DNA of 64,000 bases from Ovis canadensis. Taxonomy: Eukaryota > Chordata > Mammalia > Artiodactyla > Bovidae. The notes beneath the pieces are model-generated. The model was not told the origin of the DNA. It saw only the letters and a program-made list of their open reading frames with translations, and searched no databases. The DNA lies in assembly GCF_042477335.2 (NCBI RefSeq), contig NC_091251.1, positions 36,534,501-36,598,500 on the forward strand, in the 5' to 3' direction. Each line of letters starts with the position of its first letter. The first letter of the stretch is position 1. Made by a program: the position numbers and the translations under genes. Shown piece by piece: positions 11,840-25,583 of the stretch.

Positions 11840-12600
11840 AACGGTGGGGGTTGCGCACAACCAGAGCTTCTGCAAGCGCGCCGCAGCTGCGATCAAAGGT
11901 CGGCAGGGCTGCCGAGAGGCTGAGCCTGCGCAGTATCGCTCCCGCCTTGGAAAGGGTGGTTGCAACGCGGGATCGTTACACCGGCTAGCTCACAAGAGGC
12001 GGGAAAACCTTAGCTTGGGTCGCCGTGTCCCTCCCTCTTCCTGCCCTGTCCACCCCTTCTGCCCAGCCAGTCCGTCCTCCTCAGGCGCCTAGGCCCCGGG
12101 GGAGGGGGATGAGCAGGGCCCTGGGCTTCTGACTCATCATCTCCAACCCCTTTCTCGCGCGCGCTCCAAGTCTCAGGACTTTGGACCTGGGCACTGTGGG
12201 AGGGGGCACGGCGACAGCATCTGGGAAACCCCAGCTCTGCCGAGGGGCAGCCCTCAACCCCAGCCGGTCTCCGAAGCTACCAGATGGAGGAATATAGAAC
12301 CCCAGTCAGTTCTCAGTTACCGAGGTTGGAGTGGTGGCGCCCCCGTGTAAAACTGCCCTCCCGGCTCCTCCCTGCACGCGGGGCCAGTGGTCGCGTCCGA
12401 GGAAACGCTCGTCTAGGCCCAGATTTCCAGCGCCTCGCGTCACTCAGCAGATGCACAGCGCCCCCACCACAGAAGGAAAGGCTCTTTATTTCCCAGCAGG
12501 CCACGGGGCGGCGAGGCATCCTGGGATTTGTAGTTTCTGCTAGAGTAGAAAGGCGCCAGATCGAAGTGAGAGAACGGAAGCACCAGTGGTGAATGGATCT
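11840..12600. promoter_or_regulatory. GC-rich candidate promoter, possibly a distal ZNF219 first exon
   Basis: CpG-containing, GC-rich sequence stands out from AT-rich flanks. It includes CGCGCGCGC near 12155 and a TGACTCATC (AP-1-like) site near 12130. A ZNF143-type site is at 12516-12534. It lies about 0.5 kb beyond the 3' end of TMEM253, on the side where human ZNF219 is, as I recall, annotated to start upstream of TMEM253. I therefore suspect a distal ZNF219 promoter, but no splice donor here is compelling. Open frames in this stretch are by-products of GC content. Confidence 0.5.
12516..12534 (-). promoter_or_regulatory. ZNF143/Staf-type binding site
   Basis: The minus strand reads ACTACAAATCCCAGGATGC, an almost perfect match to the ZNF143/THAP11 promoter element ACTACAAnTCCCAGnATGC. 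The element is normally found within about 100 bases of CpG-type transcription start sites, which supports promoter activity here. Confidence 0.7.
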
Positions 12601-13013
12601 CAGAGAGTGGGCGTGTACAGGAACCCGGGTTTGGAGTGAATGGGATTGTGAAAGGTGGAAATCTTGGAAACAGTGAGATGAGGCAGATGTGAAGCTGGGG
12701 AGGCAGTGGGTAAGAATGGAAGGGAGGAAATGGATCTAGCTGAAAGTTAGTTTAAGGATGTCTTATCTTGCAGGCAGTCAGATTCTCAGGGCTGTGAGGT
12801 GATGGCAGACTCACTCTAGGTGTTGCTTTCCCCAGCAGGGAAGGGTAAAGCAAGGGGCCTAGTCAGAGGGAAAATTGAAGGCACTCCACAAGACTTCATG
12901 TATGTGTCGGGGGACTCCATCTAGTTGGAGTTCAGGGGGATGCGGTGCAGGAGAGTCTGGAGAATGTTCCCATCGGATAGGAGGGCAGCACATGTCTGCT
13001 TCCACTTGCCAGC

Positions 13014-15158
<2,145 letters not shown>

Positions 15159-15929
15159 TCAGCTGCCCCTCTGCCTGCTTTCAGTATCCAGGAAGTTGAG
15201 ACTTAGGGTCCTTACACCTACCTAGTCTGAAGCAGCTGCTCCAAAGGGATGGGTCCCAATCGGGCCTGGAGTTCCTGGCGGGGCCCCTGGTAGCTCAGAG
15301 CAGATGACAAACTTGTCCTGGCAGAGACAGGCTATCAGGGCTGAGGTGTGGTGGGGCAAAGGTCCCTATGAGGGCCTATGGATCCAGGGAGTGGCGGTGG
15401 GTAGACACTAGCCTCAGTTCACTCTACAAGACACCTTGCCCTATCTCATTCTGTTCCCATTTCCTGTTGACCCCGTCTCTGCCCATCCTTGGTGCCTCTT
15501 CTGATCACTCACCTTATCCACATGGATACTATGACCTTGGGCTCCAATGTCCCATTTCCACCTAATCTTTTTCCTTTTTTAGGGGGCTTCCTCCTTAAAT
15601 TACTTGTCATTCTGTAGGGAAATCCCACCTCACTCTCTGGATTAGTCCCATCATTACCACTTGAAGGTTTTTTCCAAGACCAGCTAAGACCTAGCTTCTT
15701 ATCTCTCACTTTCTGGACAATTTCTCCTCTCTCATTCCTTTCTTGAAGGATTTATTCTGGATTGGGCACTGACTAAGTGGATGGAGAGCTCTATTTATAG
15801 TAGGGATTGTTTTTGACTCAGTGATAACCTGTAGTTAGACATGTTAGAAGACTGGTCCTTAAATGGTCAGCCTTGGAAAGGACACTATTGCAACAATTAA
15901 TATTTTTGAGGGACAGAAGTTGCCTTGCA

Positions 15930-17105
15930 GCCAGGCAAGCTCTGACCCTTTCCCAGCTGTGTGGCCTTGGATACATTATTCTACCAATTTGAACCTCAGT
16001 TTGTTGAAACTGAGTGATTAAAAGGGGGACAGTAATATGACTGGGAAGGGTTGTTGACTCAGGGTGGGTACATAATAACCATTAATGATGCTGATTAGTT
16101 TATACTGATATACCTGATGCCATTACAGCACTTATTCAGAAGCTAAGCTGGGGTCATTTATTTCTACACACCAGGGAGGCCTGGTGTGCTGCAGTTCCTG
16201 GGGTCGCAAAGAGTCAGACATGACTTAGCTACTGAACAGCAATAAAGAAGCAGAATCACCTGGGCCCAAATATATATTCTGTAGATCAAAAGTAGGAAAA
16301 GCCCACCTTGGTGCAAGCCTGACTTCTGGAGGCAACCAGATTTATGTTCAAATCCCAGATCAACCCAGGTGACCTTGGGCAAGTTACTTAATCTCTGTTT
16401 TCTTATCATTAAAGGCAAATTAATACCAATCTCAAGGGGTTGCCTTAAGTATTAAAAGAGAAAATGCATATGAACCCATTCAGTTCAGCACCTGGCACCT
16501 ACACGATCAATAAATGTGAGTCGCTATTATTAATTGATGACAGAAGACTGAGCCAGAAGACCCCAGGAGTTAGAACTAGGAGGCAGGGTCCTGGGAGGCA
16601 AGTGGCCTTCTATGTGAGCCACTTTTGCCCTGTTCAGTGCTGCGCCAACTCACTGAAACACTGTGCCCCCTCTTCTTTACTGGGCAGTGAGAATCACATT
16701 TAAAGGGATCTTGAGAACTGTTCTGTCTACTCTCTCCTCTATCCTTATGTATATTAATTTTATTTTGTGGTGATGGCCTGACAGAATGTGAGATGTTGGG
16801 CTTGCACTGAGTATCCCATAACTGGTAGGCCAGTGGAAAGAGTCTAGCCTCATTTTCCTTACCTGTAAATGCAGACTAATTATAGAAGTGTTATTGGAAG
16901 GATTGTATACTATTAAATATGTGATCAGGCATTCAGTGAAATATTGATCAAATCTAAGTGTCCAGTTTACAAATTTGTAGTCCCTGTCTAGATTACAATC
17001 TCCTCGAGGGAGAGTACCACATTCCCCTACTGTGTTCATCCCCCACGGCCCTGAGCATAGTGGTTGGTACTTAGTAAGCACTCAGTAAATATTTGTTGTA
17101 TTGAA
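15930..17105 (+). repeat. MIR and L2 remnants, with a Bov-A fragment
   Basis: MIR-like cores occur at about 15945-16120 (GCTGTGTGGCCTTGG) and 16340-16540 (GTGACCTTGGGCAAGTTACTTAATC). A Bov-A/BovB 3' fragment lies at 16167-16246. MIR/L2-like sequence occupies 16840-17105, whose end (GTACTTAGTAAGCACTCAGTAAATATTTG) is the typical L2 3' terminus. No exon is visible in this interval between TMEM253 and the CpG island. Confidence 0.65.
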
Positions 17106-17449
17106 GAGCCATTAAAGTAACTTAAGGAATGGAAAAATAGAACTCGAGAGGAAGGAGCAGGAATTGTTTATCGAGAACAGAAAGGACCGAACAGTAACTT
17201 TAATGTTTCTTAACACGGCCGACATTAACTATCTCTAAAATCGCCCCTCCTCCTCCCCCAAAAGAGAGACAGAAATTGTAAGGGAGAGGCTTTGAGATAA
17301 AACCCCAGGAAGAACTTCCCGAGTCTGTGCATGTTGGGGCAGAAAGAGCGGCAGAGCCAGCTCCTTCCCTGGTATGTCCGGGTTTAGGGTGGGAGGGGCA
17401 GTCCTGCTTGGAGGCTGGGGGAAGGACGAGATGACCTTTCAAAATCTCT

Positions 17450-18470
17450 TCCAGTCTCCTGTTGGAATCATCCGTGCGCCCCACCCCCGTTCCCCCCCTC
17501 CTCCGACAGCGCCCCCAGTCTCCAAACGGCCCGCACCCCGCCCCTGGCGGCCGCCTCTCGTGGCTCCCGGGGTCCCCTGCTCCCTGTCCCCGGAGCCGGA
17601 GCCCCGCTCCCGCTCCCGCTCCCGTGCGGCTCCCAGCCCCGCCGCGCCGCCCCCCGCATGCTAATGGCCGGGCCGCCTCCCGCCGCACACAATGCGGGCC
17701 GGGGCCGGGGGCGGGGGACCGGGGAGGGGGCGGGGGCCGGGCCGGGGGCGGGGGGGCCGGGGCCCGGCGCATCTCCCCCGGCCCCACGTAACGCTGACGC
17801 CCGCGCCGCCGGCCCGCCGCCCGCCGCCGCCGCCGCCGCCGCCCGCTCCGCCGCCGCCCGCCCGGGGCTCGTGAGTAGCCGCTCCCCCCACTCCCGGCCC
17901 CCCCTCAGCCACCCGGCCCCCGCCCCCGGCCCCCGCCCCCCCTCCGGAGGGGGGGCCCCCGCTACGCGCGCCCGGCTCGGAGCAGGTGCAGGGGGCGGGG
18001 GCGGGGGAGGGGCGCCGGCTCGGCCCCAAGCAAACTTCGCCCAGAGCTCCTGGGGGGGCGGGGTGGGGGCGGCGGCCACGGAAGCCTGAGAGCTAGGGGG
18101 GCCTCGAAGGAGGGGGGGCAGGTGGGGGAGTCGGGAAAGCGGACACCAAAGGGGAAAGGCCAGCGGGGGTGGGGGGGCGGTCGTCTTTGTAGGGGCCCGA
18201 AGGCAGGGCGCGAGGGGCCTGGGGGTGCCGGGCGGCCGAACTGGGAACCAGAGTGGATGAGTGCCCCCCGGCCCAGGTAGGGCTGATGGAGGAGGAGGGG
18301 GAAGGGACCCAAACTCTCCGGGAGCGGGGGATGGGGGAGGGGAGAGGATGGGGGGGTGCTTCCCTCTCTGCGTCCCAAACAAAGTGTCACAAAGAGCTCG
18401 GCCGGCGGCAGCGGCGGAGGCGGCTGCAACTCAGCTTTTGTTCTCCGGGCCCGGGTAGCTGAGCCTTGGC
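17450..18470. promoter_or_regulatory. ZNF219: CpG island, likely main ZNF219 promoter and 5' UTR exon
   Basis: About 1 kb of extremely GC- and CpG-rich DNA with G-runs on the plus strand (17697-17770 and 17985-18180), repeated GGGCGGGG Sp/KLF boxes and a (CCG)n tract at about 17812-17860. A good splice donor follows at 17871 (GGCTC|GTGAGT), so a non-coding first exon ending at 17870 is plausible, splicing to 22605. The long open frames on both strands here (up to about 300 codons) have no recognisable domain and reflect composition. Confidence 0.7.
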
Positions 18471-18499
18471 CTCCCAGTCTCCCAACCCTGTCCCCCATC

Positions 18500-21400
18500 A
18501 TCCTTCTGGTTTATCTTCCCCGGGAGGGGCCCGGGGTGCTGCTAGAAGAACCTCTTGTGCAAGATCAAAGGTCTTGCCCTACTTGCCAACCTACTTCTGG
18601 GAGGGAGATTTTCCCAGAGGCTTTCCTACCCACTCCCCACCCCCTTATCTGAGAACTGAGGTTCATATGGGTGCTGAGACCCTGACCTTTCTAGGGTCAG
18701 CTCCAGCTAAGGGGGCTTAGGGCTGGCTGCATGCCCTTCCCCCAGATCCAGGTCCTTCGCAACTTTCAGAAGAGGGGTCAACTTGGGACATGCCTCTGGG
18801 ATAAGATTCACTATGGTGGGGTGGCTGTAGGTGAGCAGGTGTACTTCCCTCTTACCTCCTGCTGTCCATTTGAAACCCACAACTGAGGTCTGTAACCCCC
18901 ACTCAGGGTAGTGAGGATGGAAGGAAGCAGGCTTTACCAAGAGCTCAGTCTAAAAGGTGGGCAGGCTGTGCTGTGAGGTCAGTTTTAGGGGAGCCACCTG
19001 AGCAGCACAGCTCAGAGGACCATGGAAAGGAGGCCATAAAAGTGAACTAGTGGCGTGTCCATGTGATAAAGGTGGTCTTGACTCTAGACCACCTAAGGAC
19101 TTCCCTTTCAACTCCATCTAGTACAGCATTAATCATAATTGTTAGAGGACTTGGAGGGCGTGAACATTCTCAGAGGGAAAAACATCAAGTGTAGAGATGA
19201 CCGGAGACAGAGATCTAGTCACTGTCCTGCAGGCCCTATACTTCAAGTCCTGACCATTGCCCCTTACACTTTGACCCTAAAAGCTTTGGAAACACAAAGT
19301 TTGAGAGAGAATCTTCATGGTCCTCCAGACAGCAGATGCATCTATATACTTGTCCCTGTTGTTTCTAAGAGTCTTCTCACCAACCCTTGATGGTCCACAC
19401 CCCCTTTCCCACCAGGTCTCCTAGCATATAAAAGGAATTGGCCTATTGCTTTGGAAAGATTTTGGATCCCTATCCCTGGCCCTACATCCCTGTAGAACCC
19501 AAATAAGGGCAAAATAACCCTTGATTCCCACTGAGGGTGGGGAGTAGGTCAGTGCTACTGCCTGGCTAAGTCTCATGGTTGGTGTTTAGGGCCTGAGTAT
19601 AGAAAACTCTGATTATTGCCCACGGGCAATGCATGCGTGATCTGGGTTCCAGGTCATTTCATAAAATCTGGGGCTCTGGGTTCTGTCAGTGCTTTCTCCG
19701 ACTGAGAAAAACTTGTGGGATCAGGTTCTTGGGACCTCTTTGGTAAGGAGATGATTCTGGAGATCCTGACTGAGCCTAGGAGGTTCTCTCAGTGGGTTTT
19801 GTTGATTTGAGGCTACCCTCTGGGGAAACTTTCCCTGCTGGGAATTCAGCTTCACTTTGAGCCTTCTTGTATATCACTGCATTTCCGTCCTGGAAAACTG
19901 CTACGTGCAAAGTAGTGCTTTTGTTTTGTTTTGGGGAGGAAGCTTTGCCCAATTCCTACTCTACTTGCTTTGGTATGAGATCAGCCTCCCAGGAGGTATT
20001 TTGTTTACTATCCTATAAGCGGTTTTAAGGGCCCTAGAATCTTCTCAGAATCAGGGTATGTGCCCATAGGTTAGTCAGCTATGACCATGCAGTATTCCCA
20101 GCCTCCTCCCCCTCCTCCCCCACCATCTGCTTCCTCTGAATATACCAGATTGGCTGTACACCAGGATGTTCCGGGAATCCCCAGGAGAGCAACAGAATGT
20201 GATGGACCCAAATATGATGCCTCAGTAACTCATTCCAGGATGTACAAACTAACTGTCAGAACACTCCTTATAGCTAATTAAAATTCTTCTAGTTACATCT
20301 ATTTTCTGTTACATCTGCCTATTTTCAGTGACATCCAAAAGGCCAAAATAATCCCTCTGGTACCACTGGTTTTTTTTCCCCCCTCTATGGTTTCCAGATA
20401 AGAATTTTTAAAAATCCTCTGGCTTTTCTTGTTGCCTTATGTGAGGTGCTAAAATGGCAAATATGGCCCCTCTAGCACTTCATTGCTCTATGGTATGGAG
20501 GTGGCCAAAGAGGCGCCTCTGGTAGCCCACTGCACTCTCCATGGTACTGAAGGGATGACCATTTGTTTCAACATCTCTCTGGGGTCCAGAAGAGTCCTAT
20601 GACTCAGAACCACAAAACTTTTGAACTGGAGGGGACCATCAGTATAAATTAGTCTAATGCCCTTATTTTACAGATGAGTAAACTGGGAAGTTAAGTGATT
20701 TACTGAAGGTTGCAGGGCTATTAATGATCTGACTGGGCCCACAATAGTCTTATACCCCTCAGTCCTACACTAATTCATCTTTCATTATATTACTTAGTGA
20801 ACTCAACAAGGATCTTGGTCTCAGGAAAGGGGCTTATTTGGAGGATCCAGAAGATGAGAGTGGATACCTTAATTTGAAGCTGCAGAAATAAAGATATTAA
20901 AAGTTGTGGTGGAGGTTGTTTAGTGACCTTGGACAAAGACATTTTGTTAATTAATTTCCTGTTAATAAAATTCCCATCACCCAGATTCCACATGTAACAG
21001 GTACCTGACCCTTCATGGAATCTTGTCCCATCTACTAAACATCAAAAATTAAAGCATCCTTGGGTCTCCAGAGCCTTTTTTCTTTGCAGGGCTGACCCTA
21101 GCTCAGTTCTCTACTGTTAAAATTCCTTAAGCAAAATATTGCTGAATCCTTTTCTTTCTCAGTAACCTATTTCAGTTTCACAATGCCTATTGTAAGGAGG
21201 TTCTTTATACCTCAAACATTCTTTCTGTCTCAGGCCAAAAAAAAAAAAAAAAAAAATCAGGTAAGGTCCACATTTGTCTAGCTTTGACCACATACAGTTC
21301 TTTATGTAAGCGGGATAGACTAGATGACTTCTGGTCATTCTCCTAGGCCTGTTTCCATGAATCTTAATTGTGGGGTTGCTTCTAAGTCCTAAAGCTAACC

Positions 21401-22600
21401 TTCTCTGAAGCTTAGAATCAGGAGATCCTTGCCCCCCCACCCCCACCCCGGAGTCCTCTTCCTCTCAGTGCTCTTCTCCTTCCTCAGAACTGGAGCTCTG
21501 CACATCCCAGGCCCAGGGAATTTTAGCCTGGAGAATTTTAACCCTTTTCAGCTCAGAGCATGTGCTGAGCCCCTATCTGTGCAGATGGCCCAGCCCCGCC
21601 CCCCGTCCCTCACTCCAGCCTCTTGAGCTCAGAGCCAGTGTAATCCTCCTCTTGTGTGAGGGAGCCTCTCCCCTGCAGAGAGGAGGAAAGCCTGCCTCGG
21701 AACAGCCCTGGACAAAGGGGCTGAGATGCCCCATCAAACTGCAGGCTCCAAGGTTTGAAACGAGGGGATGAATTCTATCCGGTATTTGCAGTTTTTAACC
21801 CCTTCCCAAGGCCAGCAGCGCCCCTTAACTTCCACTCCTCCCCCAACTCTCTCTTCATTCCCTTTTCCTCTGGCTCTCTCCCCCTTCATGCCCCTCCCCC
21901 TCTGTCTGTCTCCAGACTCTGCTGCTGGGAGGTGTTTCTCTCCCATGCATGAATGAGTCTCTGTAATGAATGGAAATGAATGGATCAGGAATCCAGGCGG
22001 AGGGAGGAAGAATGAGGGGGAAAGACAGAAAGACAGGGTAAAGGCAGAAGGAAGAACTGTGGAGCCTGGAAGAATGTTTGGCTGGCTGGTCAGTTAGGGG
22101 TCTGAGAGCAACTGGTCCCACTTGGATAGCTGAGGAGCATGGCAAGCCGACCCCACTTGCTTTTCCCACTGCACAGCCCAGTCTAAATGAGAGACGAGTA
22201 TACTGTGATGGTCTCTTCCACCACCAGGGTGGCTGAGACGTGGGGGTGGGGTGGGGGCGTGGTGGTGGTGGTGGTGGTGATGGTTGTTCTGGATAAGGCA
22301 TTTAAAATGAAAAATTTAGGGGGAAGAAATCTGGGTTATTAGGGAGCCTTGTGAACAAATAAAGTAGTACAAGTTTTGAAAACAGCAGCCTCCTCCTGTC
22401 TCAGGATGTAAGGGAGGAGAAGGGATAGATCCCAGGGTGCTAAGAGCTTGGGGCTCTCCGGAAGAGGCTGAGGTTAGGGGTGACTTTTTCCACTGCTGAA
22501 AATCAGGGCTCATCCTTTGCTCCAAATCTGTCTCTCTTGCTTTAGCTCTTCAGCACCTGTTGCCTTCACTAGCAGCTTTCCCCCCTCTTCCGTACACTCC
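18500..22600. other. Probable ZNF219 first intron
   Basis: No protein-coding exon is recognised. Minor features are an antisense MIR at about 20650-20740 (TTTACAGATGAGTAAACTGG), an A-run at 21238-21257 and a (GGT)n run at 22257-22280. GC rises again at 21430-21720, where further non-coding ZNF219 exons could lie but cannot be proven. Confidence 0.5.
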
Positions 22601-22604
22601 TCAG

Positions 22605-22634
22605 AACCAAAGAATGTGAAGGGGGTCCATGGAG
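22605..22634 (+). other. ZNF219: ZNF219 start-codon exon (30 bases) with a start-stop uORF
   Basis: A strong pyrimidine tract ending CTCCTCAG (AG at 22603-22604) precedes a short segment closed by the donor GTGAGT at 22635. The main ATG is at 22629-22631, followed by GAG and the donor. Nine bases before the main ATG the exon carries ATG directly followed by TGA (22614-22619), a minimal start-stop upstream ORF. The donor and coding content are firm. The acceptor, and so the 30-base length, is my inference. Confidence 0.7.
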
Positions 22635-25583
22635 GTGAGTGAGGCTCTGGCCTGAACCTACAAGTACCTGCAACTATACTTCCTCCCCTCCCTACCTCTC
22701 TTTTGTCTCTCTGGCCTCCCATTATTATTTCCGTGGTCCCAAAAGCTCAGTTCCCATTCATCCCCCAACTTCCTCGAGGTGAGTGGGAGGGGCCCCCGGT
22801 GTTCTTGGTTCACGCCCCGACCCACCCTCTCTTGGGTTCCTCTGGCTCTCCGTATCCATGTCTCCCCCACAGCTCTCCCTTCTCCACCCTTCGCTCTGTT
22901 CACATCTTTCTCCACAGGGCTCACGTCCCCGCGCCCCGGTCGGCCACCTAGCGCCGTCGCCCCCGGCTTTCGACGGCGAACTGGATCTGCAGCGCTACTC
23001 CAACGGGCCAGGCGTGAGCGCTGGGTCTCCAGGGATGGGAGCAGTGGGTTGGTCTGAGAGTCGCGCAGGTGAACGGCGCTTCCCCTGCCCTGTATGCGGG
23101 AAGCGCTTCCGCTTCAACTCTATCCTGGCTTTGCACCTGCGGGCGCACCCAGGCGCCCAGGCCTTCCAGTGCCCGCACTGTGGCCACCGTGCTGCGCAGC
23201 GTGCGCTGCTGCGCTCACACCTGCGCACGCACCAGCCCGAGCGCCCGCGAAGCCCCGCAGCGCGCCTGTTGCTGGAGTTGGAGGAGCGCGCTCTACTGCG
23301 GGAGGCCCGGCTGGGGCGACCTCGAAGCTCAGGGGGCCTGCAGGCCACCCCTGCCACCGAGGGCCTGGCGCGACCCCAGGCTCCTTCGTCGTCCGCCTTC
23401 CGTTGCCCCTTCTGCAAAGGCAAATTTCGCACCGCGGCAGAGCGCGAACGCCACCTGCACATTCTGCACAGGCCCTGGAAGTGCGGCCTGTGCAGTTTCG
23501 GCTCCAGCCAGGAGGAGGAGCTGCTGCACCACAGCCTGACCGCCCACGGAGCTCCCGAGCGCCCCCTGGCGGCCACCTCGGCTGCGCCCCAGCCTCAACC
23601 TCCACCCCAGCCTGAACCTAGATCGGTCCCCGAGCCAGAGCCGGAGCCTGAAAGTGAGGCAACCCCCGCCCCCGCTCCTGCTGCTCCCGAGGAGCCCCCA
23701 GCGCCTCCGGAGTTCCGCTGTCAAGTGTGTGGCCAGAGCTTTACGCAGTCCTGGTTTCTCAAGGGTCACATGCGCAAGCACAAGGCCTCCTTCGATCATG
23801 CATGTCCTGTTTGTGGCCGCTGCTTCAAGGAGCCCTGGTTCCTAAAGAACCACATGAAAGTGCACGCCAGCAAGCTGGGCCCACTGCGTGCTCCGGGGCC
23901 TGGTTCCGGGCCTGCCCGGGCCCCCCAGCCTCCTGACCTGGGCCTACTTGCCTACGAGCCTCTGGGCCCTGCGCTCCTCTTGGCCCCAGCGCCCACCCCC
24001 GCTGAGCGCCGTGAGCCTCCGAGCCTCCTTGGCTACCTGAGCCTGCGAGCCGGCGAGGCGCGGCCCAATGGTGAGGGCGCTGAGCCTGGGGCTGGCCGCA
24101 GCTTTGGAAGCTTCCGCCCACTGCCCTCTGCTCTCCCAGCCCGGGCTCGCCGGCACCGCGCCGAGGAGCCAGACGAAGAAGAGGAGGTGGTGGAGGCAGA
24201 GGAAGAGACCTGGGCCCGGAGCAGGGCGGTGGGCCCTCTGGCTTCACTGCCCCCGCGCCCAGGTGAGGCCTCAGGGCACTCTGCGCCTGCCGCGGGGGCC
24301 CAGGCGAGGTCCACCGCCACGCAGGGTATGTAAGGATCTCCTCTAAGGTGTTCCACATTGTGGCCCACTCTGACGCCACCACTGCCCTCCTGCCTGCTCC
24401 TTTTAAAAAGGGCCTGCCTCATTTCTCGGTTTTCCTCCCGTAGAGGCTTTACTCCCCTTTGAGGGCACAATCCAACTCAGAGCAAGTCGAACCTCTCAGG
24501 TTCCCGCAAACATTTCGTTTCCTCCTGGGCTGGGAGGGGAAGCAGTCCTGTGGGTGGTATGGGGGCACGCAGACCTAATAGAGTTAGGGCAACGGATCCC
24601 TCTGACTTTTTTTTAACGCGTGTATTGCAGAAGAGAATGGGCTGTTAGTTGGAGGGGCCCGGCCTGAAGGGGGCCGGGGGGCCACCGGCAAGGATTGCCC
24701 CTTTTGTGGAAAATCTTTCCGCTCAGCGCATCACCTCAAAGTGCACCTGCGAGTGCACACAGGTGAGGGGGCCAACCCCCGGGATGGGGAGGGGGCTGAG
24801 GCCAGGAAGCGGGGTGAGGGGTGCGGGTGAGAGCTGCGAGAAACACCTCTTAATTAAAATCAGAAGGGTGGGTGAGGCAGTGTTTTTTTTCCTTGCCCAA
24901 AGCCTGTACATGGAGTGAAATGCGGGTCGGGGCGGACAGTGATCGTGACTCTGGCATTATCGCACCCCTCCTCCCCAGGCGAGCGCCCCTACAAGTGTCC
25001 ACACTGCGACTACGCGGGCACCCAGTCCGGCTCGCTCAAGTATCACCTGCAGCGCCACCACCGGGAGCAGAAGAGTGGAGCCGGCCCCGGGCCACCCCCA
25101 GAGCCGCCGCCCCCTTCCCAGCGGGGTTCGGTCCAGTCGTCCGGAGCAAAGGCGGCTCCGCAGTCTGCGACCTGGGTAGAGGGCAGAGCGAGCCCCCGGC
25201 CTCCCGCGAGTGGTGGCGCGCCGGGGTCCCGTCGGAAGCCCGCTAGCCCCGGGAGGACCCTGCGCAACGGGCGAGGCGGTGAGGCTGAGCCCCTGGACCT
25301 GTCCCTGCGGGCGGGGCCGGGAGGCGAGGCTGGGCCAGGGGGTGCCCTCCACCGATGCCTCTTCTGTCCCTTCGCCACTGGAGCCCCCGAGCTCATGGCC
25401 TTGCACCTCCAAGTGCACCACAGCCGCAGGGCTCGGGGCCGCAGGCCGCCCCAGGCCGATGCATCCCCGCCCTATGCCCGAGCACCATCAGGAGAGACCC
25501 CTCCCACTCCTCCGCAGGAAGGGGAGGAGGGCCCCGGGCTGTTGAGATCCGGAGAGGCTGGGCTAGGGGGCCAAGAAAGGTAG
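22629..25583 (+). CDS. ZNF219: ZNF219, C2H2 zinc-finger transcription factor, four coding exons
   Basis: Coding exons are 22629-22634 (only ATG GAG), 22918-24325, 24631-24762 and 24979-25583, with GT-AG borders. The joined frame encodes 716 residues (human about 722). Nine C2H2 fingers are visible at about residues 57-79, 85-107, 163-186, 189-212, 268-290, 296-318, 492-514, 520-543 and 640-662. Proline- and glutamate-rich linkers separate them, and a PLDLS motif lies at 620-624. The family is a KRAB-less nuclear DNA-binding regulator. Published work describes binding to C-rich sites and cooperation with SOX9 in cartilage gene expression. The start follows human ZNF219 (MEGSRP), in which codons 1-2 sit alone in one exon. 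A long open frame reading into the 1.4-kb exon from 22783 is intronic read-through, not the start. The gene converges tail-to-tail with ARHGEF40. Coding GC content is very high. Confidence 0.95.
22918..24325 (+). CDS. ZNF219: ZNF219 large coding exon, zinc fingers 1-6
   Basis: The exon begins after the acceptor TCCACAG with GGC TCA, continuing ATG GAG in phase 0. It ends one base into a codon at CAGG|GTATGT (phase 1). It holds fingers 1-6, arranged as three pairs separated by linkers rich in Ala, Pro, Arg and Glu. It also holds an acidic patch near residues 453-463 (a run of Glu/Asp after the RRHRAEE stretch). No stop interrupts the frame. Confidence 0.95.
24631..24762 (+). CDS. ZNF219: ZNF219 coding exon, zinc finger 7
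   Basis: The acceptor TATTGCAG is followed by AAGAGAATGGG, restoring the Gln-Glu-Glu-Asn-Gly frame after the phase 1 junction. The exon contains the CPFCGKSF finger and ends at CACACAG|GTGAGG, within the TGERPY linker that is completed in the next exon. 132 bases, phase 1 on both sides. Confidence 0.95.
24979..25583 (+). CDS. ZNF219: ZNF219 last coding exon, zinc fingers 8-9 and PLDLS motif
   Basis: Begins after CTCCCCAG with GCGAGCGC, completing the [11 protein letters not shown] linker typical of adjacent DNA-binding C2H2 fingers. Finger 8 follows, then a Gly/Pro-rich linker and the motif PLDLS (bases 25290-25304), a classic CtBP co-repressor docking motif. Finger 9 (CLFCPF) precedes a short Pro/Gly-rich tail ending in TAG at 25581-25583. 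Confidence 0.94.

Noticed and set aside
17200-18501. Several long open frames on both strands of the CpG island (up to about 300 codons, proline/glycine/alanine-rich)
   Set aside because: Stop-poor composition in GC-rich DNA. They overlap each other in several frames, show no domain and do not fit the ZNF219 or TMEM253 gene models.
22783-22917. Upstream extension of the ZNF219 open frame (about 45 codons)
   Set aside because: This is intron: a consensus acceptor (TTTCTCCACAG) ends at 22917 and ATG GAG|GTGAGT at 22629-22634 supplies the known N terminus.
23069-24470. Antisense and alternate-frame ORFs of 130-190 codons over ZNF219
   Set aside because: Shadows of the GC-rich zinc-finger coding exon; no independent signals or domains.
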